DNA of 64,000 nucleotides from Sphaerolaimus hirsutus (taxonomy: Eukaryota > Nematoda > Chromadorea > Monhysterida > Sphaerolaimidae): positions 26,299,785 to 26,363,784 of the forward strand of contig OZ038452.1 of NCBI GenBank assembly GCA_964036195.1, written 5' to 3'. The notes beneath the pieces are model-generated. The model saw nothing but the letters and a program-made list of their open reading frames with translations. It ran no database searches and had not been told where the DNA came from. Below, one piece after another: positions 54,328 to 64,000 of the stretch. The position numbers and the translations under genes are program-made. Positions within the stretch are counted from its first letter, which is position 1. The number at the start of each line of letters is the position of its first letter.

Positions 54328-56805
54328 CTATAATGATCGCAACCAGAAAAGTGCTAAAACCGGACATAGCAAAAACCATATAAAACAGTACATATTCCTC
54401 ACAGCAACATTACACATATCGCCTGTACAAAAACAAATGATTGTATTTTCAGTGTTAGTGAAATTCACGCCACTATAGAAACACTTGTTCTGTATATTTT
54501 TGTCCAAATTACGTCGACGTCGCCACATGTTGCTCCAGCAGCCACGCAGCACAAATTGTTCACCTGAAGCAATGTTTTTTGTTGTTGTTTTTTGGGTGTG
54601 GGGGGGTTGGATGAGGGCACACACGAGATAGGTAAAATTGCCTACTTGTTTTGGGCGAGACGTTTTCAAAATCACGCGGTTTTTTGATCAGATCGAAAAC
54701 CATACAGCAGAACAGAAAATTGGCACAACACATTAAACGGCGCCATGCGAAAAACGCTCAATCTGGAGCCGGTCCCGCTGATGCACACAAATGCCAAAAG
54801 ACAAAAATGCCGCATGAATTTCTTTGAACCTAATGTAAAATGTAATATGCCGGGAAAAGTTCCTTCAATAATCATTTTACATTTCACTCGACATTCCGCA
54901 AACTGCGAGACCAGCCTCAGACAAACCCAAAAAATCCTCCGAACCATTCAAAATTCGACCAACCCTGAAAAACGCCCTTCAACTTGACGCAGGCACCCGC
55001 CGCTCGCGCGTTGTTCTCGCAGGCGACCACGTCGGCCATGTTGAACGCGGGCGTCATGATGGCGGGCGTGTCGCCGCAGTCGTCCGTCAGGGCGGCGGGG
55101 ATGCGCAGGCCCCCCACCGTGTGCAGCACGTGGGTCAAAGTGGTGAAGTTTTGACTGGGGGGTTGGGGGGGGGGGGGGTTGGTTAGGGGGTTTACACGTT
55201 TTAGAAGAGATTTTAGATTTGCTAATTACCAATTTTGCTCGATTAGTTCCCATGGGAGGAACTATTCAAGTGGGGGATTTATTCAAGGGGGATTATCATT
55301 TCGTCAAATTTTTTAAGGTAATCGTTTCTCTCATCAACATCAACATCAAGCATCAACTCATGTCATGAAATACGTTTGATGAAAAGCATACCATGCCGTT
55401 CTAGTATTGTAAAAGTTGCAAACAAATTATAAACCCCCTCGAATTAAGCCCCCTCAAAATTGGCTAGCGAAATAATAAACTCCCTCCCTGGGGCCTGGGG
55501 GTATTTCGAGGAAATACGGTAGCCCCGACCTAGTGACGTAAAAAGCGCCAGAACTTTGGCGCCAGGCGCCAAAAGCGCCTCCATCCTCTAGCGCCAAGCG
55601 CCAATGGCCCCAAAGCAAAATGGCGCCAAGCGCCAGAAGCGCCATCGCGCTTTTTGCTTTGGCGCTAGCGCCAAGCGCCAGCGCCAGCCATTTTGTTCCT
55701 GGCGCCGGTCAAAAATAGCGCCAAGCGCCAAAAGCACCATGGCTCTTTTCATGGGTATAGCGCCAGGCGCCAATGGCGCCACAGCAAAATAGCGCCAAGC
55801 GTCAAAAGCGCCATGGCGCCTTTACATCACTACCCCCACCCACCTAGAGTACATGCCGGGCGTGGACAAACAGGACAAACACGCCATCAAACCGGGCGAC
55901 CCGTCCGCATTCCGGTCGGGCATCCGCGTGCCGTTCGGATTCGCATAGCGCCGCTGCCCTTTGTGCTCCGTGTGGATTTTGTGCCGCCATTGGGGCAGCA
56001 CCCGCTGCAGGGCCACTGCGGAGGTAATTTGTTGTGTAAAATGTCACGGGGTTTTTTGCTTTGGAAAATGTCTGTGCTTGGGGGTCGGAATAAGTTGCAA
56101 CGCACAACACAATTGTTTCGCACAGTTTTTGCGCGACACAATTTTGTCGCGCAGGTAGTTATGGAATGGCGCTGTGGCACTGGCGCCATTTAAGGGCGCC
56201 ATGTGTTGTGCCATGGCACCACTTGTGCACGACACACATTTTGTTGCGCAGTTTTTTGCGCAAGAAAAGTTTGTTGTGCAGGAGACAACGCTGGTGATGG
56301 AATACCGCAATAACCTCAAATGGTGCTAGTACTCTGGTGCCATTCCATCACTACCCGTGTGACAAACTTTTGGCAGTTTTTGCGCGACACAATTGTGTTG
56401 TGCGTTGGAAATTCCGGTGAGCCTGTGGCAGGATTTATTGTATTTCTTCTAATTTCTGTGAAGAGAGGTTTTTTGAAACATCGTAGGTAACACAATATGC
56501 ATCAGCATAAATACCTAGGTGTGTGTGTGTGCATGTATGAGAATTCCTTTCACCTACGATCGTGGACAGGGTCAAAGAAACAACTCAACTGAATGCAAAT
56601 GGTTCTCTACAAATTATCATTGAGGGTACAAATCCCAAAAAAAACCATCATAAACCACAAATTAACCTGAAGGCGTTTTAGAATGCGATTGTCCTTCTCC
56701 CATTTTGTTGACTATACACTGAACCACACCGGTGAACATCAGCAGACAAGTGTACGCCAATCGTCCCGCCACTTGGAGCAAATTTGTGACGTCAAAATAT
56801 TTCAT
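54328..56805 (-). CDS. Ly6/uPAR-domain membrane-anchored protein, ODR-2/HOT-like, four exons
   Basis: Model: 56730-56805, 55844-56015, 54964-55154 and 54328-54563; 675 nt, 224 residues, all junctions in phase with GT and AG boundaries. The N-terminus has a hydrophobic stretch (LAYTCLLMFTVAL) usable as a signal sequence. The Ly6 domain has ten cysteines: ACLSCLS, DDC, VVAC, AGACVKL, VLRGCW, NKCFY, the hallmark ICFCTGDMCN, and the C-terminal CN. A hydrophobic tail after CN (CFIWFLLCPVLALFWL) suggests GPI anchoring. ODR-2/HOT proteins in nematodes are neuronal Ly6 proteins; that comparison is from memory. The first exon is the least certain. Intron 2 starts three bases from the duplication of a hAT-like element. 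Confidence 0.75.
55531..55832. mobile_element. hAT-like family C element, 302 bp, in Ly6 intron
   Basis: Ends TAGTGACGTAAA and TTTACATCACTA. The flanks CCCCGACC and CCCCCACC agree at 7 of 8. The body is almost wholly GGCGCCAAGCGCCA-type units. It lies next to the splice donor of exon 2. Confidence 0.8.
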
Positions 56806-56866
56806 TTTTTAGTAGTTGATCTAGGATTATGCGATGTTGACGGACATAAATAGACATTTGCTGCTG

Positions 56867-57269
56867 TTGTAACGGGGGTGCACCATTTAGTATGCTAGTC
56901 ACTTAGTATGACGCATAAATGCACAGTTAGTATGCTGTAGTGCCTTATTTCCAGTGCTACTGTGCTAGAAGTGAATTGAGAAGTAAAATGAGAAGTAAAA
57001 TGAGATGTGAATGGAGAAGTAACAAAGTAAAAAACACATGGCAGGTGAGAAGAAAATGCCTTAAAAATATTTAACAAATTCAATTCACTTCTAATGCTCA
57101 TGAAATCCATCTCAATTGTCACATTTGATGAGCAAGCATGAAATGATTTAATGGTGGGCTACAACGTGTAGCTAGTTGTCATGTCAAGCGATGCCTTACA
57201 GCATCCTATGTGAGCTTTTTCGCAGCATACCAAACGACTAGCATCCTAAGTGGTCTGGCCTCGTTGTAA
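56867..57269. repeat. Foldback element with TTAGTATGCTAG arms
   Basis: The left arm TTGTAACGGGGGTGCACCAT continuing TTAGTATGCTAG pairs with the inverse of CTAGCATCCTAAGTGGTCTG. AGAAGTAAAATGAGAAGTAA units are inside. Non-coding. Confidence 0.55.
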
Positions 57270-58137
57270 CTGCAGATGTTGATTAAACCAGCGATGCAAT
57301 GAATTCGATAGTAAATTTATGCTACACTAGAGAGTAATGAAATGTCAACAGCTGTGTGTATTCTATGTATTTGTGCCTCATAAACTGCGATAAAATAAAT
57401 ATATTCATAAATGCATATTTAATGTGTAGCCAGATGAAACTTAAATTGTGAGTTTGAATGAAATTGCAATTCAGATAGCGAAACTAAATGACAACTGTTT
57501 CAGCTTATTTTCTCAGCATATTGCAGCACCCAGGCAAGACAGGTAAACTGAATCCAAATTGCATCAAAATAAACCACAAGCACTGCACTGGTTTCCATTA
57601 GCTAAACTAGATTAAGTAAATGCACCTACCTACATATTTACCATTTATCTATGCATTTTAGCAACAAAATGTGCTGTCACTTGCACCACCGTGTCATATG
57701 CTAAACGTCAAATTATGGGAACATTTGTGTTAAGCACATACTCATGTGCATGTTTATATAAGACCTAAATATGTGCTCGTGCTATGTCCATACTTGTTAC
57801 CTTAGTTTCAGTTAGCCCAACTTGCGAACTACAGTAATCTTGTTGAATATAAGGGAATACTACGGCCAAGAAATAAAGGTACTATAAATCTTCTAAGTGC
57901 ACAAATAGATGCCAATATCGTTTATAGTGGTAGTATAATGTCTACAAATACAGAGAGACAAATGCAGTGAAGGGTATTTAATCCGGAAAGTATGGTAGCA
58001 GCAGTACTAACAGCCACAGCAAATATCCATCAAGTGTGACACTAGGTTCATTTACATTTGTAATAGGTAAAGTATGTAGGCAGAAATGAAGCCAGCCCAT
58101 AAGCAAAAAGACAGGTGCAAATTACAAGTGTAGGTAA
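57270..58137. other. No supported gene
   Basis: AT-rich sequence without coding signal, RNA gene or clear repeat structure. Confidence 0.4.
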
Positions 58138-58138
58138 G

Positions 58139-58401
58139 TATACTCCGGGGACTTTACACCTAGCGCACATGGTTCACGTTGTAGTTGTAAGCGTGTCAAT
58201 GAAATGCATGCAATTTTCATCAAAAGTTTACAAATCTATTGCTGTGATAGCATTATATTTACGTAAACGTAAATAGGTATTCACAATTAATGAATTTTTT
58301 TATCTTTTTACAAAGATCGCATGCTTTAATTATCATTGGCACTCAGCCAATCTGTGACATAAAAAGTGCGAGGGCAGAGTACCATGTCTTCCGTGTATTA
58401 T
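58139..58401. repeat. Inverted-repeat element (family P)
   Basis: TATACTCCGGGG at the left, CTTCCGTGTATTATA at the right. The CGCATGCTTTAATTATCATTGGCAC-like interior is shared with 50604-50846. Confidence 0.5.
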
Positions 58402-60059
58402 ATATGGTGAATAAAACACTACCAAATTATCTTAGTCACCAAAACTCGCATGGGATAAACTGTGCTTGAAATCGCAATTTTCGCGATAAAACTAAATAAA
58501 AAACCGGAACTTCCGGAAAATGCCTCCGCGTTGCTACAACAGGAATACAGCCAGGATCTAGTTCCACAATCTGACAACACAGGGAAAAATAACGGACCTC
58601 AAAAAAAACCGTTCAGGAAAACAACAGTCGTCACTTGTATGCGACTCTGTCTTTTCCATTTGAAATAGGTATTCTTTTTTTGTGGAAGTCTATGCCTTAG
58701 TATCCCGTTCCCGCGTTATCCACTAAGACATAAGTAATTTTGGAGACATACTTTGCGGTCCGCCGAGTATATCTACCTAAGCGGAAATGACAATACTCCA
58801 ACATTCATACCCATTCAAGCATTCGCGGCTATTTTTGTTGGCACTTGACACTTGACACTTGACACTTGACAGTGAGTGATCTGATTTGACTGCAGCGTTC
58901 TCGGAATTCAATAGTCCCTTGCGTAGCAGATTGTATGCCTGAAATGCTGTGCGATGCGCTACTGCGTTTCTGTGATTGGAAAACGTTTTGTCTATAAAGT
59001 AACGTTGTTTCGTTTATATGCGCGAATCGTAAATACGGCATTGTGCCTGTTGACAACCGAAATTCACAATTTTTTCAAATTTTCGAGTTGACCATAACGC
59101 GTATTTTTATCTCCGTCAACAGTAATGCACATTCCTCGTTAGTAGTACTCATTCTGGCGAACTTGAATGTTTTTAAAACAGATTTATCAGTTTAAGACAT
59201 TTCGGTTGTCAAGTTGTTATGTGTGGTGTAGGGCCATGATGGAGAAAACTCTAAAAGATTCTGCCAGTGAAAAATTCATCCGAATTTTGTCGCCATTAAA
59301 GTTGCCGATTTTAGTCAAATTTGGATGGAATCTGAAGGTGATGTTAACTTTTTCGCGGTTAAATTTACACATCAATGATGCTGTCACAATTTCACATGAG
59401 GAAATTAAATTTAATCAGAGTATAAAAACAGAAACCGGCAAAAAGAGCGGCAGCGAATTGCAATTAGGTGTTTGGGATTATCTTATCATTTTGAAGCGGC
59501 ACAAAAAAAGGCACTCGGATTCAGAATCGAATAACAAATCCATTGAATATTCAACAGCAAATAAAAATACCACCTAAATACCTAAATATGTACCCGCAAA
59601 ACTGTAAAAACGCACACAGTAGCCTGGGTAAGCGAATGTCACGCAGAAAATGGCACATGGAATGGAAATAGAAGTCATAAATTTCCGGCCCGAATCTGAA
59701 CTAAAGTTGATAATCTTTCTAAAAATGAAAGCTGCAAAACGAGCGACCAGCTAAAAGCATGTGACTGCATTGGCGGGGAATGAAGATTTTTAATGTTTTT
59801 GTGGCCGCGCACACTTGAGTACGCCGTCGAAATTTGGGAAACTCGCAAATCTGTTTTGAACACTTTTGACTTCACCAGAATGGACGATTAATCGCCGGCA
59901 ACTAGTTGAAAGATTTCTGATTCTGGTAAACTCACATGTGTTCAAAACAGATTTATAAGTTTCTCTAATTTCGGTGGTGTACTAATTAATGACTAGTGTG
60001 CGCCGCGGCTTTAAAGCGCAGGTTTCATAAGTGGATTCATATTTACACTAGTTGATCAC
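58402..60059. other. No firmly supported gene; local repeats
   Basis: Three copies of an ATTCTGG...AAAACAGATTTA segment occur: 59150-59215 (+), 59820-59890 (-) and 59925-59985 (+). The last two face each other as a hairpin. Open frames at 58462-58668 and 59167-59577 have no recognisable domain. Confidence 0.4.
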
Positions 60060-61562
60060 TAACGATGGCAAACCCTCCGAAAAAAAGTATTTAAATTTTT
60101 AAGTGTTTTTTCCAAACTGAATTTTCGAATTTTCGAATTTTTTCTCAAATTAATTTTCGAATTTCGAATTTAATTTTCGAATTTTTGAATTTTCGAATCT
60201 TTTTGGACAATTTTCGAATTTTTTTGGCTAGTTTTCGAATTTTTTCAAATAATTTTTTTGGAAAAATATTGAAATTGAAGCTTTAAAAACAGTATTTGGG
60301 CTGTTTTCATGTTTGGATCACTTTTTTAAACTCACCGTGTTTGTTGGAAATATGCCCACCCACCCTTGAGTTAGCCACTTTCCCTCAAAATACCCCCAGC
60401 CCCAGGTCTGAGCGTCCACTCTGAAAAAATAAACCCTCTAAGTGGGTATTTCAAGGAAATACAATATTTTCACTGTAATTTCATATAGCTTAGTAAATTT
60501 TGCACATATAAGTTTCACATTTTACATGACTGTTGACACTTTGCATGACATTTGACATTCTACAGGGCATTTTACAGAATCTGGAACTGGAAGTGGCAAC
60601 TGATGGACTTGTTGGACAGCACTCTGTTAAATAACTTGCAACCATAGTTGTTAAAACATATTTATGTTTACTCGACAATCATGGACACTCGAGTACTGCG
60701 TAAATACATTTACATTGCTTCCCAAAACAAACCCAGTACTCACTTACTTGCATACTTTTTGAAAGTATGCCAGTACAGAAAACGTATTTCAAACAGGTTT
60801 TTTGATAGGCTTTTTCAAGGCATAAAGGAACCAAAGGGAGAGAAAAGCTTACAATATGGACAAAATATCCAAAATAGCAAAAAATAGGCAAAACACAATC
60901 ACTAGTGAATTTGATGGTGAAAAAGTTCAAAAAGTACTCACTGTGAGTGAAAATTGAGCAAAATTTCTCAAAAATACCCACTTTCACGTTTTCATTGGAC
61001 AAAAGTACCTTACTCATGTTTACTCATGAGTAAAGGCAACAATTTAAATACTTTATCTTTTATGTATGCACGTGGGAGTAAAAAATTAATTCTTAACGAT
61101 AACGTTTACTGTTGAAAAAGTTCGGTACTTTCAACAACTCTGCTTGCAACAACAACTCAAGACCAATTTTTTTGATGGAGTGGTGTCTGTTTTAGCAGAA
61201 ATAACTCAACCACTCAGCAAGAGTATGCTGGGTGCATTCCTCAATGGATCTGTCGGGTCTACCGTGGACACCATTTCAACGCTTTTTTGATGTTTTTCTT
61301 CTTTACATTACTGTTTTTCAGACGCACCTCATATCAAATGTTTATTGAATGATCACATTTAACGTAAGAATGCGTTTTGTGGCCTCGAATTCCCTGAAAA
61401 ATTCGAAAATAATTTTCGAATTTATGAATTTTCGAATTTTTTTAGAAAAAAATCGATTTTTAAGTGTTTTTTCCAAGGGTGAAATAAAAATTCGAAAATT
61501 CCGAAAAAATTCGAAAATTCGAAAATGTTTTCGAATTTTCGAATCTTTTCTTGCCATCGTTA
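60060..61562. mobile_element. hAT-like family F element (TTCGAATTTTCGAA repeats)
   Basis: Ends TAACGATGGCAA/TTGCCATCGTTA with a perfect 8-bp duplication TTGATCAC (60052-60059 and 61563-61570). AATTTTCGAATTTTCGAA arrays are at both ends. It contains a family E element (60643-61142) and introner-like remnants (60500-60600). Confidence 0.87.
60643..61142. mobile_element. hAT-like family E element nested in family F
   Basis: Ends CATAGTTGTTAAAA and TTTCAACAACTCTG with a perfect 8-bp duplication CTTGCAAC (60635-60642 and 61143-61150). Confidence 0.87.
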
Positions 61563-61714
61563 TTGATCACCAGCCAACTGAATAAATTTTTAGGTCGAAA
61601 TTTCATCCAATCTAGTTTTTTGTCTCCGTCAACTATCGGGTCAAAAAATTATATCTCTGTCAACTGAGGTGTGTTTGAGACAGTTTTTCAAGTGGACATC
61701 CGCCCTTGAATTGA

Positions 61715-62543
61715 CTTTTGACCCCCCTCGAAATCCCCCCGTCTCAGCGACCTGAAAAAAACCCCTCGAAATACCCTGTCTGGAATTATCTACATCATGT
61801 ATGCAATGTACATGTATTAATTGCTCCCAAATTGCATCGCAGCTATTTTACACATACACCAGTTTGTGTACCGTATTTCCTCGAAATACCCCCCGGGGGG
61901 TGATTGTTTCATAGTGGTCCCGAGAGGGGGGGGGGGGTTAAACGAGGGGGGGGGGGGGTATTTCGAGGGGGGGTTATTATTTCACAAGAAAATTTTTGAA
62001 AACCAAGTACGAAATTGTCGTCTGAAACGTACGCAGACGTCGAAAAATGCAACAAAAACTGCCATTTATAAGGTTCTGTAGACTAATATTAGTACGTAGA
62101 TGGTATAAACACTGTTCTAACGTGATTCCGACATTGTTTTAACGTGTTTTCTGCACTACGCAGAACATAAACTGCCGTATTTGTCATGTACGTTCTCTTT
62201 ACACTCAATTTGGGGGGGGGTATTTCGAGGGGGGGGTGATTGTTTCATAGTGGTCTCGAGAGGGGGGGGGGGGGTCAAACGAGGGGGGGGGATTTCAAGG
62301 CGGGGGGGTATTTCGAGGAAATACGGTAGATACAAATATGTCAAAATATATCCAGTTTGGTCTCATTTATTGCCAATTTTGGGTATGTCTTTTTCGGCAT
62401 ATTCTTTACTACAATCCTTCACGAAATTTTCCGATGAAATAATACCCCCTTGAATAAGCCCCACTCGAATTACCCCCCCCCCCCCTCAAAATTTGCTGGT
62501 GAAATTATAAAGCCCCATGGGGGTATTTCGAGGTAATACGGTA
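61715..62543. repeat. Family J element split by another family J element
   Basis: The outer copy shows the ATCATGTATGCAATGTACAT interior before 61868 and ATATCCAGTTTGGTCTCATT after 62330, and ends TTTCGAGGTAATACGGTA. The inner J copy (61869-62328) interrupts it at CAGTTTGTG. Confidence 0.7.
61869..62328. repeat. Family J element (37537-type subtype) nested in family J
   Basis: 460 bp with perfect TACCGTATTTCCTCGAAATA ends. GCAGACGTCGAAAAATGC interior. Long G-runs. Confidence 0.82.
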
Positions 62544-62677
62544 CATATCTAGTGCGTATATAAATATGACGATTTCATTTCACCGACATTTGCATAATGG
62601 AAGACATTTCTTGGGCTTGCCGCTGCCATATTTGACTTTGACAAATGAAAAGAAACCCATCAGAAATGGAGTGGATA

Positions 62678-63098
62678 TACCGTATTTCCTCCAATTATTC
62701 CCTCTTGAACTGACCCCCCTCGTAATACCCCCAGGAATGAGCGACCTGAGGAAAAATAATCCCCTCGAATTACCGTCTCTCGAAATTATGTATGCAATGT
62801 ACATTATGTACGCAATGTTGCATTAATTGCTGCCAAATAGCATCGCAGCTACACATACCTACACTAGTTTGTCTAGATATATCCCTAAATATATATGTAC
62901 AATTAAATGTATCGTGTTTGGTCGAATTTATTACCCGTTTTGGGTATGTTTTGGCCTATCGTTTACTTCAATCCGTCACGAAATTTTCTGACGAAATAAT
63001 AAAACTCCCATTGAATAAGCCCCCTCGAATTAACCCACCCATCAAAATTTCATGGCAAAATAACAAACGGTAAAAGAATATTCCAAGGAAATAAGGTA
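62678..63098. repeat. Family J element
   Basis: Left TACCGTATTTCCTCCAATTA; right CCAAGGAAATAAGGTA, diverged. Shares GCATCGCAGCTACACATA with other copies. Confidence 0.72.
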
Positions 63099-63309
63099 AA
63101 TATAAAATATATTTATATAATGAAAAGAACAGTGTATGTATCAAATAAAAAGGTATTTCTGAATAAATGTATAATATGAAGGCGGTATGGAGGCCTTCCC
63201 CACTGCAAATAAACGATAAAAATACGTTTTTTATGGAAGCATAATGACGAATATCACGCCCAGAGGAAATTTAATCATTCAGCATTTATGCGTTTTTTAG
63301 CCGCCATAA

Positions 63310-63752
63310 TGCTGCGATTACAGCTCGGGCGTAAAATTGACCGGGCGTAAAATTGATTTTTGGCGTAAAATTAATTACAGATGAATGGATAAAGATACGA
63401 CATGGTTATTTCAGTCAAAGAAAGCTTAGATGCAGACGTTTATTGTGTCCAAAGCTCATGAGTTTATTTTAATTGTACTGGGAGTTATGAATTTTAGCAC
63501 AATTTTTCCAATTATGCGCTGTAACTGGCGTAAAATAAGTGCGTAAAATTAAAAAAATTTGCGCCAAAATTCATAACTTCTAGTACAATAACAATAAACT
63601 GATGAGCTTTGGACACAAGCAACATCTGCATGTGCGCTTTCTTTGACTGAAATTACAACGCCATATCTTTATCCATTCACCTGTAATAAATTTTACGCCC
63701 AAAAATCAATTTTACGCCCAGTCAATTTTACGCCCGAGCTGTAATCGCAGCA
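63310..63752. mobile_element. PIF/Harbinger-like foldback MITE, 443 bp
   Basis: Inverted ends TGCTGCGATTACAGCTCGGG are perfect for at least 30 bp and pairing extends into the interior (GCGTAAAATTGA and TTTGGACAC regions). It is flanked by TAA on both sides (63307-63309 and 63753-63755), the TWA-type duplication of PIF/Harbinger. No transposase. Confidence 0.75.
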
Positions 63753-64000
63753 TAACGGTTGCCGGCTATAAAATGGCCTGTGATTTCCGATATTTGAAAA
63801 TATTATCAAATACACTGTTATGTATTCTGTAAGAATTGCCCAGGTGTTATTAAAAAGCCCTCCTTAAAAATTGACTTCACAAATTGCCGGGGATATAACC
63901 AAGTTCCCAAAAGAAAGAAACGGTGACAGTTCCCGGCCATGTGTACACATCATCAAATAGGAAATTGTCATGCCGCGTCACCCATGGGGGTTTGCTGTGT

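Noticed and set aside
54829-54903. Possible extra exon (FAECRVKCKMIIEG...) between Ly6 exons 3 and 4
   Set aside because: Its start phase does not match the strong donor at 54963, and direct joining gives the expected Ly6 spacing between CVKL and RGC.
58462-58668. Open frame of 68 codons
   Set aside because: No domain, lies between family P repeat pieces, no splice or start support.
59167-59577. Open frame of 136 codons
   Set aside because: Its start lies in a locally triplicated repeat and the sequence shows no recognisable domain; coding status undecided.

Overview
The window reads as a repeat-rich stretch of an invertebrate nuclear genome, most likely a nematode. The evidence is a 12-cysteine DB module (a nematode-type secreted domain), a Ly6/uPAR protein resembling the ODR-2/HOT type, a nematode-style globin, and abundant Ty3/gypsy, BEL/Pao and DNA-transposon remnants. 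All translations and splice models were made by hand from the sequence, with no database search.

Layout. 1-14503 (minus strand) is a compact, GC-richer block. It holds a putative initiator-tRNA primer binding site, a 2169-codon reading frame (Gag, then an internal two-membrane-segment glycoprotein, then aspartic protease, then the start of reverse transcriptase), the rest of RT plus RNase H, and integrase. Next comes a 1031-codon SF1 (UPF1-like) helicase frame running off the left edge. No LTR is visible between integrase and helicase. A 1.8-kb hAT-like element splits pol.

17.7-22.6 kb (minus): a five-exon gene for a 239-residue secreted cysteine-rich protein ending in a DB module. 45.25-50.07 kb (plus): a nine-exon globin gene of 274 residues. 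54.3-56.8 kb (minus): a four-exon Ly6/uPAR-type gene of 224 residues with a C-terminal hydrophobic tail. Each model keeps frame across every junction. A possible small secreted-protein exon lies at 39.9-40.1 kb.

The rest is transposon landscape, much of it nested. At least seven hAT-like families show perfect or near-perfect 8-bp target duplications and 5'-YARNG ends, and each is filled with its own short subterminal repeat. Others are CACTA-like elements (3-bp duplication, CACTG/CACAG ends), a Harbinger-like foldback (TAA), a large TA-flanked palindromic family with long C/G runs, and a long foldback beside a 200-bp assembly gap.

The most notable observation is a short inverted-repeat family whose left end reads CAG/GTGCCA and right end GCCCCCAG. 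Two copies form complete introns of the globin gene, so they look like introners (intron-making transposons). The same family also lies inside other transposons. Second are the retroelement's unusual gene order (glycoprotein between Gag and protease; helicase after integrase) and a hAT-like element that carries a BEL/Pao RT fragment as cargo in two independently inserted copies.
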